Origin: Siderastrea radians
Taxonomy: Eukaryota > Cnidaria > Anthozoa > Scleractinia > Rhizangiidae
DNA: 64,000 nt
Direction: 5' to 3'
Assembly: GCA_964017195.1 (NCBI GenBank)
Contig: OZ024894.1
Span: 27,946,825-28,010,824, forward strand
The translations under genes and the position numbers were made by a program. Numbering within the stretch: position 1 is the first letter of the stretch; every line of letters begins with the position of its first letter. Shown in pieces: positions 49,802 to 59,608 of this stretch. Under the pieces are notes generated by a model, which was not told the DNA's origin, ran no database searches, and was given only the letters and a program-made list of their open reading frames with translations.

Positions 49802-50094
49802 CCGTATTTATTCGATTTATAAGCGCCCTGGGCACTTATTAAATTTTTGGACCTTGAGAGTGGGTGCTTATTTGAGGTGGGCGCTTATTAAACTTTCACC
49901 ATTTTCAGCAAGTAGTAAGTTTATTTTGCAACAAAACAATAAATAATAACAAAACCTGAAGATGTACATAAGCAGAATTTTAACTGTTCATTTCAGTTTC
50001 TTTAAATAAAAAAAATGGTCTTCGGGGAAGTATCGGTATCTTATAATCTTAATGTCTCGTAGTAGTATTTGGGTGCTTAATTGAATAAATACGG
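49802..50094. mobile_element. TA-flanked MITE (CCGTATTTATTC termini)
   Basis: CCGTATTTATTC on the left pairs with GAATAAATACGG on the right, with TA at both borders. Interior GCGCCC/AAGCGCC and GGGTGCTTA blocks repeat the inversion. Tc1/mariner-like by duplication. Confidence 0.82.
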
Positions 50095-50542
50095 TAAATC
50101 ACATAACTTTTTAACTTTTAAGCTCAAATACCTTAGTGCAAGGCTTGATTAAAGAGTGGTCTTAACAGTAGATCAAGTGAGAATCAAAGAGGAGTTGTCT
50201 TGCTTTTTTCTAAAAAAGTCATTGGGTTGAATATTTCCCAAATTTATGGTCACGAGAATTAGTGACACTGACTTGATTGCTTGCCAGCAGGTCCATTATT
50301 AGAAGAAGAGAAGCCAAACTTCCTTTGTCTGTGTGTTGCTAAAACTTGTGAAATCCCTAGCTACCCTTTTTAAAACCATGTCATAGAAAATACAGCCAAT
50401 CAGAATGCAGGTTTCAAGTGTCATATATTCAAAGTATTCAAGCCAACCTTCCCGTGCGCTGCGATCTTATTCTCAACGAAATTTAGTACGTGTATTTTCT
50501 ATGGCATGGTATAAAGTTACACAACACTTTCTCATGGCATAC

Positions 50543-50794
50543 TTAACAACTATTTACCGAAGTGGAGGTGGGTAAATATCCACCACTAGCCACTGACATG
50601 AATAGTTGTTTTAGTATATACTCAAACAGTGAGATAATATAGCCCGAGAGGATGACTTTTGACTAGGCTATCATGTTAAAGAGTACAGTTTTCGCGTGCG
50701 AGTTGCTCGGAGTTGAATAGCAAAGGATATTCAGAGTTTGAGTAGCCAATCAGCGCTCACCAAAAACGCTATCTGCTGTTTGAGTATATACTAA
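50543..50794. mobile_element. MITE family copy 1 (partner 60892-61163)
   Basis: Collinear with 60892-61163 throughout: TTAACAACTATT, CCGAAGTGGAGGTGG, GTGAGATAATATAGCCCGAG, GAGTAGCCAATCAGCGC and a TAGTATATACTA end. Confidence 0.9.
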
Positions 50795-50811
50795 TATGGA
50801 ATATCCTAATT

Positions 50812-50883
50812 GTCACTTGTATTTTCTTGGTATACACACTCACCTAAAGGCGCGTGTGTATACCGAGAGAAAATACAAGTGAC
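50812..50883. repeat. Hairpin element, about 33-bp arms
   Basis: GTCACTTGTATTTTCT at the left pairs with AGAAAATACAAGTGAC at the right, and the arms continue through GGTATACACAC. Small unpaired centre. Confidence 0.85.
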
Positions 50884-51102
50884 TCGTCGCGGGAATACCA
50901 CTTTAAAGCATTGCATAACTAGTATATATACCTGAAGCCTGAAAAAGGAACGCCTTTTGGGCGGAGTATCCCCATGTAGGCCATTATAGGGAGTACACCT
51001 CCCCCCCCGTTTCACTCTCTAAAATCTACCAAGAGCCTGAAACAGGCTAATTTGGGAAGAGATCTTAAAATAGTGTACTAGAATACAAATGTAGTATTTT
51101 AA

Positions 51103-51273
51103 AGGAGCTATGTTGGATAGTGTTTCAAGTCATTTTTACTGATCACATCCAAATTTAATGAAACCTCAAAACAGTAGTTTTCTTACGAAGGAAAATGTAA
51201 ACCAATGGCGTAATAAAATCCCAATAAAAAATTGCCAATGTTTTCAAAAAGTGTTGTTTATGACATAGCACCT
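51103..51273. mobile_element. Short MITE with TTAA target duplication
   Basis: AGGAGCTATGT and ACATAGCACCT are near-complementary ends; TTAA lies at 51099-51102 and 51274-51277. The ends resemble the 42795-43176 element, so it may be the same family. Confidence 0.75.
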
Positions 51274-51351
51274 TTAAATACTATAGTAAGTGTTATATAA
51301 AAAATGATAGTGAGCCAAAGTGTACATTTTTTCATCAATCATGTCATGACC

Positions 51352-51682
51352 TCAGTCTTCCTCAGATCCAGTGAATAGTTCTTCACTTTCCTCTCCACTG
51401 CTGTTGCTGTCATCTTCATTGACATTTTCTGTCTGACTGTCATTTCCGTTGGCATCTTGTTCATCTTCATCATCAAGCGGGAAAATAATGTCTGACATCA
51501 GATTTCTGTAGTCCTCCTCACTATCATTACTGTGCTGATCATTGTCAGCATGGTCATTACCATCATCATGATCATCATCATCAACATTATCATCATAATG
51601 ATCATCATCCTCATCATCATCACGGTCATCATCACCTTCTGCCAGCATCCTTTCCATCACATCAAGAAATGGTGATGCCAAC
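51352..51682 (-). CDS. Acidic C-terminal exon, Asp-rich, unknown gene
   Basis: On the minus strand a TTGCAG acceptor (51683-51688) leads into an open frame of about 109 residues that ends at the stop at 51352. It begins ASPFLDVMERMLAEG and continues as a long Asp/Glu/Ser/Asn-rich tail, partly encoded by a GAT/CAT microsatellite. The tract is acidic and probably disordered. No ATG at the start fits, so it needs an upstream exon. The 52869-53387 ORF upstream on the same strand is the nearest candidate. Confidence 0.55.
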
Positions 51683-52868
51683 CTGCAAGATTTAATTTTT
51701 TGAGAAAAGACTTCAGGACCTTTTCATGCTTTCATTTTAAGTCCAGAGGTTATTGTGTTTTTATGAAATATACAGCTGAAACACTTAGAAATAATGCCTG
51801 TTCTGTGGGACAATTAATCACCCATTGAAAAAAGGTTCATATCAAGCCAGTCAGGGAAGGTTAGTGCTACCTGTGGTTTTCAGAGATTTTGATTTTTACC
51901 CTAACAAATGAAGGCACCCTAAAGGTTATTCCGATAAAATGCTCTCAATTTCTGTTTGCAAAGATATGCAAAAGAAAATTAAAATTGGGCTATTAAAAAA
52001 GTCACACATACTAACTTGTCAGGCAATGTTGAGAAAAGTAGAGGATAGTTTTACTTTTTGTGCAACTTGCAAACCAACATTTTTGCAGCATTGCAAGTAC
52101 TTTTCCTGGAGTCCACATAATGTGAGACGCAATGTGCCGGGAAATGGCCCTAGCAACGGCAAAGTAAGCCCGGCATGTGCCAGACTGCACGCCACTGAGT
52201 GCCTTGGCCTACCGAGACTGCCTTTTGCCTCGTTTGGGAATTTCCTTGTCAGCAATCTGTTCTTATTTATGAAAACAAGGCCTGGAAATGCCAGGGGTCA
52301 GCAACTCGCTTAGGCCTTCCTCCCCCTGTGGGTTGATAGCCCAAAGGCACTGCTAGAAAGTCTAGAAAGCCTTCCCATGCCCATTCACAGCTGACCTCTC
52401 AGAGGTCTCGAGGCTGCTGAGCTTAGCACCAAAAACCCGGGACCACATTTCAAAGCAAAGTCTTTCTTGAAACAAGCAAAAACGCTGATAGTATTCAACA
52501 GCTGACCCAGGGCTCGCTAGGGATGGATGGCCTTTGTTATTATTGGTTTGCAGGTGACGTCATAAAATTCCAAACTCAAAATCACGAGGTCTCGAGAAAT
52601 AAATCTTTTCAGTTTCCAGTCTTGAAGTGTGTTTCACTTTGAAAATACAGCATTTTAAATTTCCAAATTTTGACCTTGCGTGACCCTATTGCTAAGATAG
52701 TGGCCATGAGAAAGCAGTCAAGTTTTTTCTGTGTAAGTCTTTTATAACTTTTCATTTTCTTGGCTTCTTCATGAAAAGGTTTCCAGTTAATTTTATTTCT
52801 TTATGGCGTGACAGTGCAAACCAGTAATAATCATAAGCCTAATTTTGTATCCTGTTTGAATAAGCAAA

Positions 52869-53387
52869 TTACTCGTCTCTGAAGTGCCCAAATTTGGGGA
52901 AATCCTGTCTCACAAGCAAACAAAATCTACATTTTGTTTGGCAGCGCCAACAACTGGCCAACGTTGTTGTTCTGACTCTCTCATCCTCCTCATCAAAATG
53001 ATCTTCTCTTTCCACCAGCAGGGACGGCGCCACCGGCTTAGCTTCTTCTCTGATTAGTTGCTTGGATTTCATTAGTTTGATCCGCGAGGACACCAATAAT
53101 GTTAAAAGTTGAGGCGATGGCGGCTCGCCTGGTTGCCATCCTCCCAATCTTTCAGGGGAGATGTCTTTGAATTGCTTGTTTGTATCATTGTTCGCAGTAA
53201 TTATTAGCTGCCCAAAGAAGGCGCTCACGCCTTCCAGTACCGGGTTTCCCCTAACCTTGTGCTCAGCTCTCAGACCTGCCTGACAGGCAAAGGTATATAT
53301 TGCTACATCTAATAACTCTGACAACGGTTCTGGGAGGCGCTTTTTGGAAATTGTTGACCCAGACACAGATGCGGGACACGACGCCAT
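52869..53387 (-). CDS. 172-codon ORF, unknown protein, possible first exon
   Basis: ATG 53387 (MASCPASVSGSTISKKRLPE) opens a frame of balanced composition containing LLDVAIYTFACQAGLRAEHK, ERLGGWQPGEPPSPQLLTLL and a CWRCQTKCRFC cluster near the end. It closes at TAA 52869. The frame is long for this AT-rich region and its amino-acid use looks protein-like. It may be one exon or splice to the acidic exon at 51352-51682 from a donor I cannot fix. I do not recognise a family. It starts 262 bp from a + strand ORF facing away. Confidence 0.5.
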   Translation of the reverse strand: MASCPASVSGSTISKKRLPEPLSELLDVAIYTFACQAGLRAEHKVRGNPVLEGVSAFFGQLIITANNDTNKQFKDISPERLGGWQPGEPPSPQLLTLLVSSRIKLMKSKQLIREEAKPVAPSLLVEREDHFDEEDERVRTTTLASCWRCQTKCRFCLLVRQDFPKFGHFRDE

Positions 53388-53648
53388 TGTGGATTTCCAT
53401 GAGGGAAGCTATGTCGATTTTCAATATTCGCACTTCATATAGCTCGTTTTCTGATTGGTGCATAAATAACAAAGCGAGCTCTGCATTCACAATTAACTCG
53501 ATCCAAACATGGAAGTCGATGAAAAGGCCGGAAATAGGAAATAGATCACAAAGGTCGATCACAAGGTGATAAGTTTTTCCCTGGGTCAGATTAATCTGTT
53601 TTAAATGTCAATGATTGTGGGTGGCCATTTCTCAAGATACGTTTGAAA

Positions 53649-53879
53649 ATGCCTTCTTCCAATCCCTTGTCATTCCTGCGTCCACTGTATGATATTGCCG
53701 TGTGGCAGTTCATTTTGATGAGCGGCAACCATCACGCTACTGCAGGAGGGGAATCACCCCGCAACAAGCACATCAAGTTTACTCGGAAAATGCACGAGGT
53801 CGTGGCAAATTTCTTATGTAAACTGCTGGAGGTTCGTGCCTTCAACCATTTACAAACAATAGGAGGTAGCAAGGCGTGA
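53649..53879 (+). CDS. Short ORF running into the Penelope-like element, unknown
   Basis: ATG 53649 (MPSSNPLSFLRPLYDIAVWQ) gives 76 residues that include KHIKFTRKMHEVVANFLCKL. The last few codons and the TGA (53861-53879) lie inside the inverted PLE fragment, so the original end of this frame has been replaced. It looks like a truncated first exon of a gene divergent from 52869-53387. No homology recognised. Confidence 0.4.
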   Translation: MPSSNPLSFLRPLYDIAVWQFILMSGNHHATAGGESPRNKHIKFTRKMHEVVANFLCKLLEVRAFNHLQTIGGSKA

Positions 53880-54067
53880 CAGGCCGCACAATCTCTACCG
53901 GTGTGAAATATTTGAGAACCTTTTATATTTTTGCTCTAACGAGCATATCTTTAAGAGATTTTCCTTTCTTAAAAGATATGATAGGTGGATCTTTGACGAT
54001 TTGTTTGAGTAGTGGTTGTCCCTCTATGATGTGCCATTTTTTCATTAAAACTTGTTTGATGTTTGTT
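53861..54067 (-). repeat. Inverted 3'-end fragment of the PLE
   Basis: Reverse complement of about 59464-59670, from the last 48 codons of the RT ORF to the 3' terminus. Next to it lie two extra TTTGATGTTTG repeats (54060-54088), probably from template slippage at the switch. Confidence 0.9.
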
Positions 54068-54125
54068 TGATGTTTGTTTTGATGTTTGAACGGTACAGAG
54101 CTCAAACCTCTTCCATTCCACAAAT

Positions 54126-54169
54126 AGCAACTGACGAGAATCTGTAAGATTCGAAACCTAGGTCTTGCT
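54126..54169 (+). ncRNA. Type-I hammerhead ribozyme, unit 1
   Basis: Hand fold: stem I AGCAA/TTGCT, core CTGACGA, stem II GAATCT-GTA-AGATTC (6 bp), core GAAA, short stem III CC-TA-GG with the A-U pair, then GTC. Expected self-cleavage lies after C54164. All invariant core nucleotides are present. Confidence 0.9.
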
Positions 54170-55059
54170 TGAAACCTTACATCACACAAACACAGAAACT
54201 ACATTTCTGGATACAGTCATATAAAAAGGCGAAAGATTCAGGGAACAATCAATCCTTGACATAAAAACACATTTTAAACCTATATAAACCTTTCAGTACA
54301 CCCACTACACCTCTTGTCACCTGCCAAGTGTCAAAAAAGGATTCATAAAAGGCGAAGACCTTAGACTCCTAAGAACAAATTCTTCAGAATGCACTTTTGA
54401 AGAAAACATGGTAAATTTCAGAGCACGCTTGGTCGCAAGGGGCTACCCACGAAATCTGATAGATAAACACCTATCAGAAATAAAATTCACAGAAAGGAAG
54501 TCAGCGCTTAAACAGAACAAAAAAGACACGAAAGATATTTTGCCTTTTGTCACACAATATGAACCAGCAGTGCCAAACATCAAACAAGTTTTAATGAAAA
54601 AATGGCACATCATAGAGGGACAACCACTACTCAAACAAATCGTCAAAGATCCACCTATCATATCTTTTAAGAAAGGAAAATCTCTTAAAGATATGCTCGT
54701 TAGAGCAAAAATATAAAAGGTTCTCAAATATTTCACACCGGTAGAGATTGTGCGGCCTGTCACGCCTTGCTACCTCCTACTGATTATGTTTTCCAGACAG
54801 AGCCCTATTCTACCAGTGAAACCACTTAATTAACAAAGTCTAAAAGTTGGACTGTACAATAGTTCTACGCCTAAATACACGCAAACTAGAATACACATTT
54901 CTTCAATCTTTGGAAGAAAGCACCTTTAGAACGCGTATAACATATATATGCCTGTACATTTTAACAGGATGCATTTTTGCACGTAATATTTTTGAATTCG
55001 AACCTTTTAGAAAACACAACACAAGCTTCGAAATCATACGGATCGAACCTACAGCCACC

Positions 55060-55132
55060 TGATTGGACTGGCAAGGACCAATCATAACGCACCATTTTCG
55101 ATCCATCTAACGGCCACGGGTGGATATAAAAA
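55060..55132 (+). promoter_or_regulatory. Putative PLE promoter in spacer 1: inverted CCAAT boxes plus TATA
   Basis: TGATTGG (55060-55066) and CCAATCA (55078-55084) face each other, followed by TATAAAAA (55125-55132). The next unit begins at 55157, 32 bases after the TATA start, the usual distance to a transcription start. That is independent support for the unit boundary being an RNA 5' end. Confidence 0.6.
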
Positions 55133-55193
55133 CTAAAACTTGTCCAAAAACCACGGAACGGTACAGAGCTCAAACCTCTTCCATTCCACAAAT

Positions 55194-55237
55194 AGCAACT
55201 GACGAGAATCTGTAAGATTCGAAACCTAGGTCTTGCT
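55194..55237 (+). ncRNA. Type-I hammerhead ribozyme, unit 2
   Basis: Same sequence and fold as at 54126; expected cleavage after C55232. A transcript through units 1 and 2 would release a 1068-nt monomer (54165-55232). Confidence 0.9.
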
Positions 55238-56127
55238 TGAAACCTTACATCACACAAACACAGAAACTACATTTCTGGATACAGTCATATAAAAAGGCGA
55301 AAGATTCAGGGAACAATCAATCCTTGACATAAAAACACATTTTAAACCTATATAAACCTTTCAGTACACCCACTACACCTCTTGTCACCTGCCAAGTGTC
55401 AAAAAAGGATTCATAAAAGGCGAAGACCTTAGACTCCTAAGAACAAATTCTTCAGAATGCACTTTTGAAGAAAACATGGTAAATTTCAGAGCACGCTTGG
55501 TCGCAAGGGGCTACCCACGAAATCTGATAGATAAACACCTATCAGAAATAAAATTCACAGAAAGGAAGTCAGCGCTTAAACAGAACAAAAAAGACACGAA
55601 AGATATTTTGCCTTTTGTCACACAATATGAACCAGCAGTGCCAAACATCAAACAAGTTTTAATGAAAAAATGGCACATCATAGAGGGACAACCACTACTC
55701 AAACAAATCGTCAAAGATCCACCTATCATATCTTTTAAGAAAGGAAAATCTCTTAAAGATATGCTCGTTAGAGCAAAAATATAAAAGGTTCTCAAATATT
55801 TCACACCGGTAGAGATTGTGCGGCCTGTCACGCCTTGCTACCTCCTACTGATTATGTTTTCCAGACAGAGCCCTATTCTACCAGTGAAACCACTTAATTA
55901 ACAAAGTCTAAAAGTTGGACTGTACAATAGTTCTACGCCTAAATACACGCAAACTAGAATACACATTTCTTCAATCTTTGGAAGAAAGCACCTTTAGAAC
56001 GCGTATAACATATATATGCCTGTACATTTTAACAGGATGCATTTTTGCACGTAATATTTTTGAATTCGAACCTTTTAGAAAACACAACACAAGCTTCGAA
56101 ATCATACGGATCGAACCTACAGCCACC

Positions 56128-56200
56128 TGATTGGACTGGCAAGGACCAATCATAACGCACCATTTTCGATCCATCTAACGGCCACGGGTGGATATAAAAA
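56128..56200 (+). promoter_or_regulatory. Putative PLE promoter in spacer 2
   Basis: Second copy of the CCAAT/CCAAT/TATA arrangement: TGATTGG 56128, CCAATCA 56146, TATAAAAA 56193, with the next unit at 56225. It is the promoter closest to the RT ORF and would transcribe unit 3 first. Confidence 0.6.
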
Positions 56201-56224
56201 CTAAAACTTGTCCAAAAACCACGG

Positions 56225-56918
56225 AACGGTACAGAGCTCAAACCTCTTCCATTCCACAAATAGCAACTGACGAGAATCTGTAAGATTCGAAACCTAGGTC
56301 TTGCTTGAAACCTTACATCACACAAACACAGAAACTACATTTCTGGATACAGTCATATAAAAAGGCGAAAGATTCAGGGAACAATCAATCCTTGACATAA
56401 AAACACATTTTAAACCTATATAAACCTTTCAGTACACCCACTACACCTCTTGTCACCTGCCAAGTGTCAAAAAAGGATTCATAAAAGGCGAAGACCTTAG
56501 ACTCCTAAGAACAAATTCTTCAGAATGCACTTTTGAAGAAAACATGGTAAATTTCAGAGCACGCTTGGTCGCAAGGGGCTACCCACGAAATCTGATAGAT
56601 AAACACCTATCAGAAATAAAATTCACAGAAAGGAAGTCAGCGCTTAAACAGAACAAAAAAGACACGAAAGATATTTTGCCTTTTGTCACACAATATGAAC
56701 CAGCAGTGCCAAACATCAAACAAGTTTTAATGAAAAAATGGCACATCATAGAGGGACAACCACTACTCAAACAAATCGTCAAAGATCCACCTATCATATC
56801 TTTTAAGAAAGGAAAATCTCTTAAAGATATGCTCGTTAGAGCAAAAATATAAAAGGTTCTCAAATATTTCACACCGGTAGAGATTGTGCGGCCTGTCACG
56901 CCTTGCTACCTCCTAGGG
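56225..56918 (+). repeat. PLE tandem unit 3 (694 bp, no spacer)
   Basis: Same deleted structure as units 1 and 2 but ends at TACCTCCT and then passes through AGGG straight into the RT copy. The 374-bp promoter spacer is missing here. Confidence 0.9.
56262..56305 (+). ncRNA. Type-I hammerhead ribozyme, unit 3
   Basis: Identical core and stems; expected cleavage after C56300. Confidence 0.9.
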
Positions 56919-56955
56919 AACGGTACAGAGCTCAAACCTCTTCCATTCCACAAAT

Positions 56956-56999
56956 AGCAACTGACGAGAATCTGTAAGATTCGAAACCTAGGTCTTGCT
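56956..56999 (+). ncRNA. Type-I hammerhead ribozyme in the leader of the RT copy
   Basis: Identical core and stems; expected cleavage after C56994, 52 bases before the first ATG of the RT ORF. Cleavage would set the 5' end of the RT mRNA. Confidence 0.9.
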
Positions 57000-57046
57000 T
57001 GAAACCTTACATCACAACAGAATCGTTGATCTTAGTCGAAAGCAAA

Positions 57047-59608
57047 ATGGAGGAACAGTACCATGAAGAACTCTCTCCAAGCATCCTTGGAGCCAGTCCG
57101 CTTAATACTCCATATGACCAGCCTGGCTGTTCAAAGGAACTGCACAGCGACAAAGAAGAAGATGAGTACGAACTCCCCAGCTACCAGCCTCCAAAAGCGG
57201 ACGCCAAACCCAGTAGTGGGCACAAAAAACCAACCAAGCCAGCAAATAAACGGAAGGCCACCCAAGCACTCCCTTCCACAGAAGCAAAGATTATGAAGAC
57301 GGAAATTTCCATCAAGAAATTAAATGAACACTTAGAAAAAAAGACTTGTCCGAAGACATTAAGATATTCTGCACGGGCCAATATCCCGGCAGATGAAGAC
57401 TTTAAGAAGGACATAAAGACAATCAAAGAGAAAGCAGAGCAAGGTTTTATCCGCGCTCTAACAAGATTTCACTATCGCCGTCTAGAAAAACAAAAAATTA
57501 AGCTTATCAAAGACAAAGCTAAGGCCCGCCGTTTAAGTGAAAGCGGTTCAGAAACCAAACGAAACAAATCCAGAGCTACTCCGCCAACGGCGGTTAGCCG
57601 CAGTGAGAAACTTAAGAAGCTTGATAAACTCAGAGCTGAAGTAGATCAAATGATGTTAGAATTACACGAAGACAATAAAGATTCTGAAGAGTACCCACAT
57701 ATGTCTGGTAAATGTGTCAACACCACCAAGGGTGGGAAAATCCAAAATAAAGAGTTAAATAACTACACGAAAACCCAAAGAGACACGAAAAAGCGAAAAG
57801 AACGCAGAAACAAACCAACAAACTTAGCCTCACACCAAAAAAATAAGGAGGAAAAATACATCAAAAACCTCTCAAATAAAAACCTTACTTGTTTCCAAAC
57901 TAAAGTAATCTCCAGGGGTTTAAAATTTATACCGGTGAACAAACCCAACACAAACAAGATCCGGCGGCAATTACTGCAGGATTTTCGACATTTTGAAAGA
58001 CGAATGCGTCTTAAATATATGTTTCACAGAAAACGCAAAGAAGTTCACCCTTTCCATGTCAAATCTAACTGGAACCCACCAGTTCAAAAATCAGTTGCCC
58101 TAGAGAGCTTTTTAGAAGAAGTGAAAATGGATCTGGCTGATATAAAAATAATTAAGCCTAAACAGAACTTGTCACGCAATGAACGAAAAGCATTAAATGA
58201 ATTAAAACAAAATAAAGAAATTAACCTCAAGAAAGCGGACAAGGGAAACACCACTGTTGTCATGAATACAATACACAAGATTCAAGAGGGTCAAATCCAA
58301 CTCAGCGATCAAAACAATTACAGGCCTCTTGACAACCCCATGGTTAAAGAGACACACAGCAAGGTGTCACGTTTAATTACAGACCTTCACTATGGTAATC
58401 ACATTGATAACATGACAAAGAAATGGCTATCCCAAACACCAAATCCACCTAGAATACCAGAATTCTATACTCTTACAAAAATTCACAAGCCTACCATCAC
58501 AGGAAGACCAATAATCTCCGGTTGTGATGGGCCCACAGAAAAAATATCATCTTTTGTTGATACACTGCTCCAACCTATATCGAAATCACAGGAGTCGTAT
58601 CTTAAAGACACCACCGATTTCATAAATTTCATTGAGAGAACCAGCGTAAATAAACAAGCATTCCTTGTTTCGATGGACGTAACGAGCCTATATACAAATA
58701 TACCACAAGAAGAGGGTATCGAAACAGTATGCGAAGCATACGACACCTTTCACAATAATAGCCCTCCCATACCCACACACTACCTCAGAGAAATGCTTAG
58801 TCTCATACTTAAAGAAAATTCCTTCCAATTTAATGGAAAGAACTATCTTCAAGTACACGGCACTGCGATGGGGACGAAAATGGCTGTCGCCTTTGCCAAC
58901 ATATTCATGGCTAAAATTGAAACACAAATCCTAAGCAAAACTGTCAAAAAACCTACAGTCTGGAAACGTTACATTGACGATATATTTTCACTGTGGGACG
59001 CCAGCAAAACGGACATTGAAAGATTCATCGAACAAGCTAATTCACATCATCCTACAATTAACTTCACAGCTGAAATCTCAAACACAGAAACTACATTTCT
59101 GGATACAGTCATATACAAAGGCGAAAGATTCAGGGAACAATCAATCCTTGACATAAAAACACATTTTAAACCTACAGAAACCTTTCAGTACACCCACTAC
59201 ACCTCTTGTCACCCGCCAAGTGTCAAAAAAGGATTCATAAAAGGCGAAGCCCTTAGACTCCTAAGAACAAATTCTTCAGAAAACACTTTTGAAGAAAACA
59301 TGGTAAATTTCAGAGCACGCTTGGTCGCAAGGGGCTACCCACGAAATCTGATAGATAAACACCTATCAGAAATAAAATTCACAGAAAGGAAGTCAGCGCT
59401 TAAACAGAACAAAAAAGACACGAAAGATATTTTGCCTTTTGTCACACAATATGAACCAGCAGTGCCAAACATCAAACAAGTTTTAATGAAAAAATGGCAC
59501 ATCATAGAGGGACAACCACTACTCAAACAAATCTTCAAAGATCCACCTATCATATCTTTTAAGAAAGGAAAATCTCTTAAAGATATGCTCGTTAGAGCAA
59601 AAATATAA
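57047..59608 (+). CDS. Penelope-like element reverse transcriptase, 853 residues
   Basis: First ATG 57047; the same frame is open back to the hammerhead. The N-terminal about 330 residues are Lys/Glu-rich, with LRYSARANIPADEDFKKDIK near 105-125 and a conserved RALTRFHYRRLEKQ. RT motifs: YTLTKIHKPTITGRPIIS (about 472), SMDVTSLYTNIP (about 541), GTAMGTKMAVAFANIF (about 604), YIDDIF (about 642). This motif set is Penelope-type rather than LINE or LTR. The frame stops at RAKI; after a +1 shift a CAACHA CxxC-like piece follows, but the GIY-YIG endonuclease that normally ends such proteins is absent. No N-terminal GIY-YIG is seen either. The RT looks intact; integration competence is doubtful. Confidence 0.92.
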   Translation: MEEQYHEELSPSILGASPLNTPYDQPGCSKELHSDKEEDEYELPSYQPPKADAKPSSGHKKPTKPANKRKATQALPSTEAKIMKTEISIKKLNEHLEKKTCPKTLRYSARANIPADEDFKKDIKTIKEKAEQGFIRALTRFHYRRLEKQKIKLIKDKAKARRLSESGSETKRNKSRATPPTAVSRSEKLKKLDKLRAEVDQMMLELHEDNKDSEEYPHMSGKCVNTTKGGKIQNKELNNYTKTQRDTKKRKERRNKPTNLASHQKNKEEKYIKNLSNKNLTCFQTKVISRGLKFIPVNKPNTNKIRRQLLQDFRHFERRMRLKYMFHRKRKEVHPFHVKSNWNPPVQKSVALESFLEEVKMDLADIKIIKPKQNLSRNERKALNELKQNKEINLKKADKGNTTVVMNTIHKIQEGQIQLSDQNNYRPLDNPMVKETHSKVSRLITDLHYGNHIDNMTKKWLSQTPNPPRIPEFYTLTKIHKPTITGRPIISGCDGPTEKISSFVDTLLQPISKSQESYLKDTTDFINFIERTSVNKQAFLVSMDVTSLYTNIPQEEGIETVCEAYDTFHNNSPPIPTHYLREMLSLILKENSFQFNGKNYLQVHGTAMGTKMAVAFANIFMAKIETQILSKTVKKPTVWKRYIDDIFSLWDASKTDIERFIEQANSHHPTINFTAEISNTETTFLDTVIYKGERFREQSILDIKTHFKPTETFQYTHYTSCHPPSVKKGFIKGEALRLLRTNSSENTFEENMVNFRARLVARGYPRNLIDKHLSEIKFTERKSALKQNKKDTKDILPFVTQYEPAVPNIKQVLMKKWHIIEGQPLLKQIFKDPPIISFKKGKSLKDMLVRAKI

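Larger units (their letters stand above)
43607..51351. other. Intergenic stretch without a recognised gene
   Basis: AT-rich, with hairpins, tandem repeats and MITEs listed separately. Open frames here (for example 44936-45139 minus, 48647-48898 plus) are short and show no domain, splice pattern or codon bias that I can support. Confidence 0.55.
54089..55156 (+). repeat. PLE tandem unit 1 (internally deleted), 1068 bp
   Basis: A 5' leader with hammerhead joined directly to the last about 590 bp of the element, followed by a 374-bp spacer. The deletion fuses the leader (after ACCTTACATCACA, compare 57003) to AAACACAGAAACTAC (compare 59079), removing about 2.06 kb, including the RT catalytic core. 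A 102-codon remnant of the RT C-terminus stays open (54408-54716). Confidence 0.9.
55157..56224 (+). repeat. PLE tandem unit 2 (internally deleted), 1068 bp
   Basis: I see no differences from unit 1 across the whole period, including the 374-bp spacer. It shares with units 1 and 3 several changes from the RT copy, such as TATATAAACC for TACAGAAACC and CAGAATGCAC for CAGAAAACAC. Confidence 0.9.

Noticed and set aside
51939..52313. 124-codon + strand frame
   Set aside because: No ATG context, domain or splice signals; it lies between two minus-strand coding candidates and may be a repeat.
54443..54763. Repeated 106-codon minus-strand frames in the PLE units (also near 55511, 56579, 59335)
   Set aside because: Antisense of the RT C-terminus; they recur only because the units repeat.
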